Position numbers and translations under genes: made by a program. Below, piece by piece: positions 9,826 through 17,660 of a DNA stretch of 64,000 bases. Under the pieces are notes generated by a model that ran no database searches, had not been told where the DNA came from, and saw nothing but the letters and a program-made list of their open reading frames with translations. This DNA is from Anaerospora hongkongensis (lineage in GTDB: Bacteria; Bacillota; Negativicutes; Sporomusales; DSM-15969). Where the stretch lies: contig NZ_SLUI01000019.1 of NCBI RefSeq assembly GCF_004339805.1, positions 28,476-92,475 on the forward strand, written 5' to 3'. How positions within the stretch are numbered: the stretch's first letter is position 1; each line of letters opens with the position of its first letter.

Positions 9826-9839
9826 TGACTAATTAGTCA
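9826..9839 (-). promoter_or_regulatory. Operator-like palindrome in the tolC 5' leader
   Basis: TGACTAATTAGTCA is a perfect 14-bp palindrome. It lies between the predicted tolC transcription start (near 9846) and the RBS. Its size and position fit the operator of a TetR- or MarR-type repressor. No such gene is adjacent. Confidence 0.55.
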
Positions 9840-9852
9840 GCAGTCTATTTCC

Positions 9853-9882
9853 ATTATATGTCCAATCATTTTTCAGTGTCAA
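9853..9882 (-). promoter_or_regulatory. Consensus sigma-A promoter for tolC
   Basis: Perfect TTGACA (9877-9882) and perfect TATAAT (9853-9858) are separated by 18 nt. The -35 box abuts the mlaD stop codon, so tolC has a strong promoter of its own downstream of the mla genes. Confidence 0.8.
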
Positions 9883-11160
9883 TCAAAAAGTATGCCGAAT
9901 CCCCACATAGCTTCCCGACTCTCCTGCACTGTCAGGTTTTGTGCGCTGACCGACCAAATAGACATCCGGCGCCAGTTGAAACTCAGATCGCAGCTTGTAG
10001 CGAACATCGTTGGGATCATACACATCAACCGACAACTTCAACGGACCATCCGTGTTAGCATCAAAGCCAATCCCGGCTTTGCCTTCCATAATTCCGGCCC
10101 GGCTGGCAAAAGAACCATTCTTCTTGCCCATCTGCAAATTGAGCTTCTCGTTTTCGCCAATATGGGTTACCCCAACCACAGCAAACTCTTTTGGTGACGT
10201 ACTGATCTTCACGGCGGCATTGCTCTGGTAATTGCCGCTATCCGTATTATAAAGCAATTCAGCATTGACTTCCGTTTCAATATTGCTTACCGAATTGAGC
10301 ATTTTGTTGGCCTTTTCCGATGCTTCCCGGGCATTTTTTAACGTATCCTTAATATTGCGGCTGCTTTCCGGGTCAGTCACGACACCTTCCAAGGCAGCAG
10401 CCATTTTTTCAACACGGCTGCTGGTTGTTTTCAAATTGCTGATCATTTCCCGCACATCGGCAGCAGTCTGGCCATTATTATCAAGATTGGTCAGCATGTT
10501 GTCCACTCTGCCGGCGACGTCACGCAGCGACTCAGACATAGCTGCCAGATTTGTAATCATTGTATGAGTATCCTGTTCATTTGACTCTGCCATCCGGGCC
10601 AGCGAGGCACTTAAGCGGTTCAAGTTGGCCGTAATCTCCCGCGAATTGAGCATTGTTTCTTTGAGAGCGGTCTTTACTTTTTCGTCCCCAATTACCTCGT
10701 TCAGCGACTGAACGAGCTTTTGTATATCCGCTAATACCTTGTCAGCATTCGAAATGAGTGTGTCAAGGCCCTGTGGCTCTTCTCCCCGCACCAGCGTATT
10801 AGGCTCAAGGAAACCGGAACTCTTAGCCGGCGGTGTAATATTAATAAACTTTTCCCCTAACAGTCCGTCTGTGCCAATAGTAAAATGGGATCCCTCCGGA
10901 ATTTTTGTATCAGGATTAATGAGCAGCAGAACCTTAACTCCCTCAGGAATAACGTGCACTTGCTGCACCCTGCCCACATCCACCCCGGCATAACGGACAA
11001 CATTGCCTTCTTTTAAACCGCCTACCTGGCTGAAAACTGCCTGAACAGGATATCCTTTGTCTCCAAAACTAAAACCGCCAATATGCACCACCATAAAGCC
11101 CAGCAGCAGGAGGGCAATTAGCGTTACCGCGCCGACTTTTGCTTCTGTTGTTACATTCAT
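9883..11160 (-). CDS. mlaD: MlaD-like MCE protein with C-terminal beta-rich extension
   Basis: 425 aa. A transmembrane anchor lies at about 13-32 and one MCE domain at about 38-118 (motif VRYAGVDVGRV). A long coiled-coil region follows (about 125-275, with many NL.TT.S.VEKM heptads). A final roughly 140-aa segment of alternating amphipathic beta strands ends in aromatic F. Proteobacterial MlaD is under 200 aa and lacks this tail. In Veillonella parvula a long MlaD has been described as bridging inner and outer membranes through a C-terminal barrel, and this protein fits that model. It overlaps mlaF by 4 nt (ATGA), so the two are translationally coupled. Confidence 0.93.
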   Translation of the reverse strand: MNVTTEAKVGAVTLIALLLLGFMVVHIGGFSFGDKGYPVQAVFSQVGGLKEGNVVRYAGVDVGRVQQVHVIPEGVKVLLLINPDTKIPEGSHFTIGTDGLLGEKFINITPPAKSSGFLEPNTLVRGEEPQGLDTLISNADKVLADIQKLVQSLNEVIGDEKVKTALKETMLNSREITANLNRLSASLARMAESNEQDTHTMITNLAAMSESLRDVAGRVDNMLTNLDNNGQTAADVREMISNLKTTSSRVEKMAAALEGVVTDPESSRNIKDTLKNAREASEKANKMLNSVSNIETEVNAELLYNTDSGNYQSNAAVKISTSPKEFAVVGVTHIGENEKLNLQMGKKNGSFASRAGIMEGKAGIGFDANTDGPLKLSVDVYDPNDVRYKLRSEFQLAPDVYLVGQRTKPDSAGESGSYVGIRHTF

Positions 11161-11918
11161 GCTTTTTGCCTCCTTTTAGCCGGTAAACCCGGCGATTTCC
11201 AGCCATGAATAAATTGCTGCACTTTCGGATTAGCTGACCGCTTAAATTCTTCCGGTGTTCCCATTTCAATGATCTGTCCGTCATAAATCATGGCCAGCCG
11301 GTCTGCCACGGTAAAAGCCGAGTTCATATCATGCGTGACCACAACAGAGGTTACGCCGAGCATTCGCTTTGTACTGCTGATCAGTCGGTCAATGGCGCTG
11401 GATTTTACCGGATCAAGTCCGGCAGTCGGTTCATCATACAAGACTATTTTGGGATTGAGGGCAATAGCCCGGGCCAGACTGACTCTTTTTTTCATGCCCC
11501 CTGACAGTTCATTCGGCATAACGTTCTCCTGCCCCCATAGCCCTACCATGCGCAATTTGCGCTTTACTACCGAAGCAATCTCTTCTTCTGACATATCGGT
11601 ATGCTGTCTTAGCCCAAAAGCCACGTTTTCGCCTACCGTCATGGAGTCAAAAAGCGCCGAATATTGAAAAACCATGCCCATATGGCGCCGCAGTTCATTT
11701 AACTCGTCTTCTGACATAGCAGTGACTTGCTGGTCATTAATCCAGACCTGACCGCTGGTAGGACGCAGCAAGCCAATAATCAGGCGCAGCAGGGTACTCT
11801 TACCGGAACCGCTTGGCCCAATAATAACCATTGTCTCTTTTTCGGCAATTTCCAGATTCACATTGTTCAAGACCTGCTTGCCGCCAAAGTTCATATGAAT
11901 ATTAACTAGTTTAATCAT
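11157..11918 (-). CDS. mlaF: MlaF, ABC transporter ATPase of phospholipid transport
   Basis: 253-aa ABC ATPase that powers the MlaE permease in phospholipid trafficking between the membranes. Walker A is GPSGSGKST (about residues 35-43), followed by a Q-loop (VFQYSALFDS). The signature LSGGMKKRVSLARA and Walker B IVLYDEPTAGLDP come next, then a switch histidine (VVTHD). The LSGGM signature and AGLDPV are typical of the MlaF branch. It starts 24 nt after mlaE and overlaps mlaD by 4 nt. No mlaC or mlaB homologue lies in the cluster. Confidence 0.95.
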   Translation of the reverse strand: MIKLVNIHMNFGGKQVLNNVNLEIAEKETMVIIGPSGSGKSTLLRLIIGLLRPTSGQVWINDQQVTAMSEDELNELRRHMGMVFQYSALFDSMTVGENVAFGLRQHTDMSEEEIASVVKRKLRMVGLWGQENVMPNELSGGMKKRVSLARAIALNPKIVLYDEPTAGLDPVKSSAIDRLISSTKRMLGVTSVVVTHDMNSAFTVADRLAMIYDGQIIEMGTPEEFKRSANPKVQQFIHGWKSPGLPAKRRQKA

Positions 11919-11942
11919 GCTCCACCTCTTCAGCAGCTTCCT

Positions 11943-12713
11943 TCAGCGATATAGCAGCAAGGACAGGAAATAGTTGCTGATAAATATCAGAATAATGGAA
12001 GTTACAACCGAGCCGGTTGTCGCTTTTCCCACACCTTCAGCTCCTGCAGCCGTTGTCAGGCCTTTATAACAGCCGATAATGGCAATAATCGCACCAAAAA
12101 ACATGGATTTCACCATACCGCCTGTAATGTCATTAATAACCGTAAATACTTTAATCGACTGTAAATAAGTAAACGATCCGATACCGGCATAAAGGGTGGC
12201 CACCAGATAACCGCCGATCGTACCGATTAAATCGGCAAAGACAACCAATACCGGCATCATGACTGCACAGGCGACCAGGCGTGGTACCACCAGATACGCA
12301 ACCGGATTGGTAGCCATAACGCGCAGCGCATCAATCTGTTCCGTTACTTTCATCGAACCGATTTCGGCAGTAATCGCCGCACCTACACGCCCGGCAACCA
12401 CTACCCCGGTAAGAACCGGGGCCAGCTCCCGGCCTATGGCAATTGCCACAACGCCGCCTACCGAGGATTGAGCACCATATTTGATAAATTCCTGAGCGCT
12501 TTGCAGCGTCATGACCATACCGGTAAACAGCATTGTCAGCATTACGATAGGCAGCGAGTCTACTCCCAGGTGAGACATCTGCTGCAGACAGTGCCGGACG
12601 TTCAGACTCCGCAAATGTACAAGCGTCTCAATGAACAGCATGACTATGCGGCCCATTCTTTCCAGCTGCACCAGGACAATATGCCCCAATTGTTCCAGCA
12701 ATGTTACAACCAT
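11943..12713 (-). CDS. mlaE: MlaE, ABC transporter permease of phospholipid transport
   Basis: 256-aa permease with five to six hydrophobic segments. It carries the MlaE family block with GREL.PVLTG.VVAGRVGAAITAE near residues 110-135, followed by E.IDALRVMATNP. It is the membrane half of the MlaFE flippase-like complex. It is the first gene of mlaEFD. The start has a GGGGGAG RBS 5 nt before the ATG. Upstream lies a 690-bp gene-free region that contains two structured repeats. Confidence 0.95.
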   Translation of the reverse strand: MVVTLLEQLGHIVLVQLERMGRIVMLFIETLVHLRSLNVRHCLQQMSHLGVDSLPIVMLTMLFTGMVMTLQSAQEFIKYGAQSSVGGVVAIAIGRELAPVLTGVVVAGRVGAAITAEIGSMKVTEQIDALRVMATNPVAYLVVPRLVACAVMMPVLVVFADLIGTIGGYLVATLYAGIGSFTYLQSIKVFTVINDITGGMVKSMFFGAIIAIIGCYKGLTTAAGAEGVGKATTGSVVTSIILIFISNYFLSLLLYR

Positions 12714-12907
12714 TTCGCTCCCCCTATTCCTTCAGCACACAGCAGCAATACATTAATATTTCATTTACTTGGTTTTATTCCATACTTTACGGACAATTCC
12801 CTGCTAAAGCGGCTTTTTTCACAGCTGGTGGATTTTCCCCTCGGAAAAGACAATTAAGAGCCCGTGCCTCGTATACTGTTTAGCGGAATCAAGAAAATAC
12901 ACGGCTT

Positions 12908-13087
12908 CTCCTTTTGTCATCGCCACAAAAGGAGCAAAAAGGCTAGGCCTATCTTCCAATTGCCTTGGAAAATTGTTAGCTTTCTAAAATCCGTGAACTC
13001 GCTGCGCTCAAACAAACGGATTTCTTAACGTAAGCTAACAATTTTCCATCCTGCGGACCGGCAATTTCCAGAAGGGCCGGCAGGAAC
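12908..13087 (+). repeat. Dispersed hairpin repeat, family A copy 1
   Basis: About 180 bp that fold into one long hairpin. A leading small stem (CTCCTTTTGT/ACAAAAGGAG, 12908-12934) is followed by long complementary arms. The apex is a conserved block containing CTCGCTGCGCTCAAACA. The same architecture occurs at 13110-13319 (opposite strand) and 32100-32279, with different but still pairing arm sequences. The rest of the 12714-13400 gap, including 12714-12907, shows no gene. Confidence 0.75.
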
Positions 13088-13109
13088 GTAATAACCAGGG
13101 TATTGCACG

Positions 13110-13319
13110 ATCGGTTTCATACGTTCCTTGTTTTTGTATCCACTGACCCTTACAGAAATTGCCGTCCCGCAGGGTGGAAGCAGGCCTTTCTTGCGTAAGG
13201 AAATTCCGACTGCTTGAGCGCAACGAGTTTCGGAATTTTAGCAAGAGAGGCCTGCTTCCAAGGTAATTTCTGTACAGGTCTTGATTTTTTGGTCCTTTTT
13301 GTATCAAGACAAAAGGACA
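13110..13319 (-). repeat. Dispersed hairpin repeat, family A copy 2 (inverted)
   Basis: Read on the minus strand this has the same order of parts as the copy at 12908-13087. A small stem GTCCTTTTTGT/ACAAAAGGAC comes first, then an outer arm, an inner arm with AGCAGGCCT, and an apex with AACTCGTTGCGCTCAAGCA. The inner stem differs completely from the other copies yet remains complementary to its partner (GAAGCAGGCCT with AGGCCTGCTTC). It lies inverted with respect to copy 1, with about 20 bp between them. Confidence 0.7.
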
Positions 13320-13363
13320 GAACCGGGCTTTTTCCTCGTCACACAAAAACCTACACCTATAAC

Positions 13364-13395
13364 TAGAGAGCCCCTTCCGTAGAAGAGGCTCTCTA
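13364..13395 (-). terminator. Stem-loop behind the S55 protein gene
   Basis: AGAGAGCC and GGCTCTCT arms enclose a second short CTTC/GAAG stem, a few nt after the stop codon at 13401. It probably ends the envelope operon. The U-tract on the minus strand is poor (CTAGTTATAGG), so efficiency is uncertain. Confidence 0.5.
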
Positions 13396-13400
13396 ACTGT

Positions 13401-15170
13401 TTATTTCTTTTCATCAGTTACAATTTGCAGCATAATCTGGGTATCGTTCTCAATGATATAATCGGTTGTCGTAAAATACTTGTTTTTATTGTCATTCCCT
13501 TTTTTCGTAAGCTGCGAAAGCTGGGGTTCCAATTCAACCGACGGTTTCTTTATTTTTCCGGCCTGCGGCATCATGCCGCCTTCAGCAAGACCTTCAAAGT
13601 TCATATCCATCGTTTCCACAACCAGATCATTATTGCGATCCCGGTTCGTTAATTCTGCAACCGTTTCGGCAAAAGACTGTTGTTTCTTCGTGAGCTTAAT
13701 CAATTCGCTATCCATTCCCTGGCCTTTTAAGATATACAGCAGCGGAACCATGCCACCACCGCGAACTTCCAGAGTTAATGGACCGGCAGGCTGATTTTTC
13801 GGAACAACGAAATTGACCACTCGCGTAATTGGGTCACCCCGGAAGGGTTTCAGCGTAACAGTAATCGGTACAGTATCACCGGGGCGGGCAGCAGCAACCG
13901 CCGCTCTTGCCTCGGTAATCGCAGCAGTTTTGCGCTCACTGTCAATTCCGATATTCACCTTTACATCAATAATATCAACCGGATTATACTGGTTGCTTAA
14001 AATCGTAGTAAGCGCCTCATGGAGCTCCGCTATAGCCAGCTCCCCGATATTACCGGCGGTATAAAACATGTTTTCCCGTTTTAGCGATTGTACCGGTGCC
14101 TGATTGCCGGAAATTTCAAAGCTTACCCGGGCTGTCCCTGCACCTACCCGGTCAAGGGTCTTGTCAATAACACTAAAAACGGTACTGGCCGCAAGCACAG
14201 GTGTCAACTGTTCATCCTGCACAATTTGCACAGCAGCATCACGGCTATTGCCTGTGCTGTTATCATGGACCATAATCCGCATTGGCACAATAACCGGATA
14301 ACGGCCGGTAACGCCGGCTACACCAGCCCCGCGGTCCTGATTAATCAGCCCCACCATTTGTCCAGTCGTACCAACTTTAAAGGAATTTTCCAAACCACTA
14401 ACGGTGGTATAAATATTAGCATTGGTCATAAAAAGGTTTGTATTACCCTTTTTCATGAACGGATGCCCAAAAGCCAGAACTTTATCCCCTTCTACATAGG
14501 TTACTGTTCCCAAAGCTCCCAGACTGATATCACCGCGCACCAGCTCAACGCCCACCGCACTGCCGGGCTGCAGGGGCTCAGGAGCACTGTCCTCGGAAGC
14601 TGCACCTACTGCATAGGGCACAAAATTAAGCGATTTAAGCTTTTCCTTCAGCATATTCATGGCCTGTTCACTAAAGCCTGCTGCCATCAGCGGCGTTGCA
14701 ATCGGCTGCAGTTCATCCGCTACCTGCTGGGCAAAAGGAACATTGGAAGCCGCGGATAAATCCCATATCTTCATCATATCCTGGATGGGAGTTACCATAC
14801 CGACTTTGTGATCGGTAAGCGACCAGCCATAGGCGACGGCGCCGACCAGCTTGCCGTCAATATAAACCGGGCTGCCGCTCATGCCTTGCGCAATGCCGCC
14901 CGTCTTATCAATCAAATCGCCGGAGACGCGAACCAGAATCAAATCGCCGGACGGCCCCTTATCCTTCATAATTCCCAGAACTTCCACACCAAATTCTTCA
15001 ATGGTATTGCCTGTTACTACTGTTTTAGCAATACCACGCATACCCGTTTTCACCTGGTCTACCGGCATAATATCGGCAGCAAAAACACCCGCCGCCGGAA
15101 ATAAAAACAATAGCGCCAGTATCCCTGTGAACAACCGGCGCCAATTAAGTACAAACGACAATCCACTCAT
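13401..15170 (-). CDS. SpoIVB-like S55 peptidase-domain exported protein
   Basis: 589 aa. A signal sequence (about 10-31, ending in F-A-A-D) is followed by the domain found in SpoIVB-type S55 peptidases. GMSGSPVYIDGKLVGAV near residue 100 carries the presumed nucleophile serine. A second motif, VLAFGHPF near residue 225, could supply a histidine. The Ser motif precedes the His motif, the reverse of what I recall for SpoIVB, and I see no PDZ domain. Sporulation SpoIVB cuts SpoIVFA; this longer relative sits with envelope genes, so an envelope role is as likely as sporulation. It starts 5 nt after the lipoyl-like gene. Confidence 0.78.
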   Translation of the reverse strand: MSGLSFVLNWRRLFTGILALLFLFPAAGVFAADIMPVDQVKTGMRGIAKTVVTGNTIEEFGVEVLGIMKDKGPSGDLILVRVSGDLIDKTGGIAQGMSGSPVYIDGKLVGAVAYGWSLTDHKVGMVTPIQDMMKIWDLSAASNVPFAQQVADELQPIATPLMAAGFSEQAMNMLKEKLKSLNFVPYAVGAASEDSAPEPLQPGSAVGVELVRGDISLGALGTVTYVEGDKVLAFGHPFMKKGNTNLFMTNANIYTTVSGLENSFKVGTTGQMVGLINQDRGAGVAGVTGRYPVIVPMRIMVHDNSTGNSRDAAVQIVQDEQLTPVLAASTVFSVIDKTLDRVGAGTARVSFEISGNQAPVQSLKRENMFYTAGNIGELAIAELHEALTTILSNQYNPVDIIDVKVNIGIDSERKTAAITEARAAVAAARPGDTVPITVTLKPFRGDPITRVVNFVVPKNQPAGPLTLEVRGGGMVPLLYILKGQGMDSELIKLTKKQQSFAETVAELTNRDRNNDLVVETMDMNFEGLAEGGMMPQAGKIKKPSVELEPQLSQLTKKGNDNKNKYFTTTDYIIENDTQIMLQIVTDEKK

Positions 15171-15175
15171 CCTCT

Positions 15176-15484
15176 CTATTTCTGGCTCGATTCAATTCGA
15201 ACAACCAAATCCCCTTGACGGATGATATCTCCAGGCTTTACCAGAACTTCCTTAACAACTCCATCGGTTGTGGCACGTGCCGCGGGGATTGGCCCCGTAA
15301 GAGTGCCGACAACAACAAGCACAGTTCCCTCCTGCACAGCTGCTCCCGGACTAACAACACTCAGTACATGTCCCGACAATACACTGCGATGATCAATCAG
15401 GCGGCCGGAGGCCATAACCCAGGCTGTAACAGTTAGAACTAAAACAAGCGACAATAGTACAATATTTTTTTTACTGGGAAGCAT
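15176..15484 (-). CDS. Small membrane-anchored lipoyl/barrel-sandwich domain protein
   Basis: 102 aa. A transmembrane anchor lies at about 8-25. It is followed by about 70 residues with the barrel-sandwich pattern of biotinyl/lipoyl domains and HlyD-type adaptors (G.V..V.V.PGD.I..GDLV..IES near the end). The lysine-bearing EAMKM/DK motif is missing and the turn reads ATTDG, so covalent lipoylation or biotinylation is unlikely. It lies 42 nt after the glycosidase gene and 5 nt before the S55 gene, in one operon. Function unknown. Confidence 0.7.
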   Translation of the reverse strand: MLPSKKNIVLLSLVLVLTVTAWVMASGRLIDHRSVLSGHVLSVVSPGAAVQEGTVLVVVGTLTGPIPAARATTDGVVKEVLVKPGDIIRQGDLVVRIESSQK

Positions 15485-15526
15485 ACTATCACCTCCATGC
15501 TATACCTTTATTATAACTCTTTTGCC

Positions 15527-16960
15527 CTAATTAGCAAGCTTAGTGGGAACGACAGCAAGGGCATTGCCGACTTTGCGCTCCCGCCCATCAGAAGGTATAT
15601 TGACAATTTTGTCATTAATCACCATCTCACTTGAGCCGCCGCCATCGAGGTTCATCGCATCAACAGCGCCCAGCTCCTGCATAAACAGCGCCAGTTCCAG
15701 CAGAGTCATACCAACACTGCCTGTTTGCCGGCCATCAACGACTACCAAAAGTACATGTCCTTGTTTGGTAATCCCTATGGCGGTACGGGGAGCACGCCCT
15801 CCCGCTACATCGGAACCAAACTCTTCAATCTTGGTTGTAAGAAAGACACTGCTGTTTTGAACCAGCCGCGGACCAGCACCTATTGCCTGTACCGCTTTGT
15901 CCCAGCTTTCTTCCCCCAGTGCATGGCTAACTTTGACAGGATCTCCCGGCTTCAATGCCGCAAGAGCCTTCATCGCCTTGCCATGAGCAGACAATACCAC
16001 CGTATTGGCCGACAGCGGAGTATTCGCTCCACTTACAGCCATAACGCTGTTATCATTTATTATGTATTCGACACCAAAGTTGTTTGTCCCTGTCGAGTCG
16101 CTATAAAATCCATTATATACTATTAATTCATCTTCGCCCCGTTCCCGGTTGATGCCATTGACCGGCACCTTGCTGCCATCAGGTAACTGTACATAGCCAT
16201 GATAAGCTACCTGATCCATCAGCAGCGAACGATCAGGCAATATGCCGAGCGCGGTGCGCGCCAGCTCAGGGGTACTGACAATCGTACCGTTTACCTTCAT
16301 TAGGCCAATAATTTCACCGGACAGGCTGAAATAGGAGCCATTAACAGCCGCCACCGCTTTGGCACTGCGGGCCATTGCACTGACAGAATCCAGGCCTTTA
16401 ATCTGACCATTGGATAATACAGGCTGCAGGGTAAAGCCAGCCTGGGGATCAACCTCCAGAATATGAGCGCTCACCGGAGCGGCCGAGCGAAATGCCCGCC
16501 AGGAGGTATACGAAACTCCCGGTGCAACTTCACTTTGAATTTTTTCTTCCACAAATTTTGTGACATCAATGACCAAGCGATTCGGATTAGTTAGCGTAAA
16601 TACCTTGTGAAGAACAGCCTGCTTCAATTCAACAATAGCCTGAAGATTGCCGTTATCTCCCTGGACCATTCGAATGTTGCCTACCAGCGAATTGTTGACA
16701 GCAATCTGTGGCAGTCCGGTTTTATTAGCCGTTGCAGGCAAATCAATAATCAGCCGAAGTGGATTTTCGGCGACCTTCACCTTATAAGCAGAAAAGGCGG
16801 TCATATCCAGCACAATCCTCGTTTGTTCAGCAGCCTGGCTAAAACGGACTTTGAGTACTGCCGGTGCGCCTGCAGCCTGCGGTGCAGGTGCGGCAAAGGC
16901 AAAATACGGTACAAGTAATAAAGCAATCAAGAAAAAACTGATACAACGGAACGCACGCAT
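15527..16960 (-). CDS. AMIN domain plus phosphodiester glycosidase (NAGPA) domain exported protein
   Basis: 477 aa. A signal peptide (about 1-24, ending F-A-A) is followed by an AMIN-like beta domain (about 35-140). AMIN domains target proteins to peptidoglycan or the septal envelope. The NAGPA/DUF2233 phosphodiester glycosidase domain spans about 190-470. Its conserved motifs include AAVNGSYF, GGRAPRTAIGI, DGRQ and the C-terminal NLDGGGSSEM. Substrates of bacterial members are mostly unknown cell-surface sugar phosphodiesters. I chose the ATG at 16960 because GAGGAGG lies 8 nt upstream; the frame extends 21 codons further without an RBS. It probably heads the operon with the lipoyl-like and S55 genes. 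Confidence 0.87.
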   Translation of the reverse strand: MRAFRCISFFLIALLLVPYFAFAAPAPQAAGAPAVLKVRFSQAAEQTRIVLDMTAFSAYKVKVAENPLRLIIDLPATANKTGLPQIAVNNSLVGNIRMVQGDNGNLQAIVELKQAVLHKVFTLTNPNRLVIDVTKFVEEKIQSEVAPGVSYTSWRAFRSAAPVSAHILEVDPQAGFTLQPVLSNGQIKGLDSVSAMARSAKAVAAVNGSYFSLSGEIIGLMKVNGTIVSTPELARTALGILPDRSLLMDQVAYHGYVQLPDGSKVPVNGINRERGEDELIVYNGFYSDSTGTNNFGVEYIINDNSVMAVSGANTPLSANTVVLSAHGKAMKALAALKPGDPVKVSHALGEESWDKAVQAIGAGPRLVQNSSVFLTTKIEEFGSDVAGGRAPRTAIGITKQGHVLLVVVDGRQTGSVGMTLLELALFMQELGAVDAMNLDGGGSSEMVINDKIVNIPSDGRERKVGNALAVVPTKLAN

Positions 16961-16988
16961 GAGAAAACCTCCTCGGAAATGATGAACA

Positions 16989-17022
16989 AAAGCCAGACAC
17001 TCGTTCGGTGCCTGGCTTTTCA
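16989..17022. terminator. Terminator after the flagellar operon
   Basis: A 13-bp near-perfect stem AAAAGCCAGACAC/GTGCCTGGCTTTT with a 7-nt loop. T-rich tails follow on both strands (TTTTGTT on minus, CATTTTTT on plus). It ends the flgF-flgJ transcript. It lies only about 30 nt upstream of the glycosidase start codon, so partial read-through could also control that operon. Confidence 0.7.
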
Positions 17023-17080
17023 TTTTTTAAAATGCAGATTAAGACTCCTTAACGCATCACATTTGTAAACCGTAACTAGC

Positions 17081-17279
17081 CGTGCACCCCGCAGGGGAGC
17101 TTTATACATTCAATCGCCAGAGGCCCCGGTCCTTTCGTCTCCTTGCCGACGAGCTCAGGCCGTCGAGAAGGCTCCAGCTGCTAGGCGCCGGAGGATTCGC
17201 GACCGGAGGCGTACATGTGCGTACGGTGAGGATCGTGAATCCTCCGGTAACAACGCAGATGGTGCCTTATCGGCGGCCG
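17081..17279 (+). repeat. Dispersed repeat family B, copy 1
   Basis: About 200 bp that begin with the small palindrome GCACCCCGCAGGGGAGC. A large hairpin follows, with arms GCCGTCGAGAAGG... and ...CCTTATCGGCGGC. A nested stem CCGGAGGATTC/GAATCCTCCGG and an inner CGTAC/GTACG stem lie within it. It is closely similar to 21598-21800. Its right end overlaps the flgJ 3' end. The remainder of the 16961-17266 gap holds only the terminator. Confidence 0.85.
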
Positions 17280-17635
17280 TTCTGGTTCTGAGACAATTGG
17301 CGGTAAATCATGTCAGCGATCCCAATCCCCCCCGCCTGAGCCATATTCTTACTCAATTCTCCGTCAAGCATGGACTGGAAAATATCTGTTTTTGAATTAT
17401 CGCCCATCAGCGTAACCTTCGGCACAGTCGATCGCATTTGCGTTAACATGTAGTTTAAGAAAACCGATTCCATTTCTTTGCAGGTAGCCCTGAGTTTCTG
17501 GTCATCTTTATCAGCAGGAAGCTGCTTTGTCGCTGATTCCAGTTTAGCGGCAAAATCAGTATTTGCAGCTTTAGCAGCAATGGCATTAACTGCGGTTGCT
17601 CCACTGCCTAATCCATTTATTTGCATATCAATCAC
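17267..17635 (-). CDS. flgJ: FlgJ-type rod-binding protein (single-domain form)
   Basis: 122 aa, equivalent to the N-terminal rod-binding half of proteobacterial FlgJ. The family core is present at about 45-115 (CKEMESVFLNYMLTQMRSTVPK, then GIADMIYRQLS). The muramidase half that cuts a hole in peptidoglycan is absent, as in many non-proteobacterial FlgJ proteins. It is the last gene of flgF-G-A-H-I-J, 25 nt after flgI. The last codons (two Arg) and the TAA stop are contributed by the family B repeat, so the native C-terminus may have been rewritten. Confidence 0.9.
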   Translation of the reverse strand: MIDMQINGLGSGATAVNAIAAKAANTDFAAKLESATKQLPADKDDQKLRATCKEMESVFLNYMLTQMRSTVPKVTLMGDNSKTDIFQSMLDGELSKNMAQAGGIGIADMIYRQLSQNQNGRR

Positions 17636-17660
17636 CTGTTTTTTGAGATGAGCAGCTGAC

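Noticed and set aside
13035..13346. 103-codon minus-strand open frame with no homology
   Set aside because: It lies wholly within the inverted family A hairpin repeats, has no RBS and no coding character.
14088..14759. 223-codon plus-strand open frame
   Set aside because: It is antisense to the S55 protein gene, Cys/His-rich in the way antisense frames often are, with no family match.
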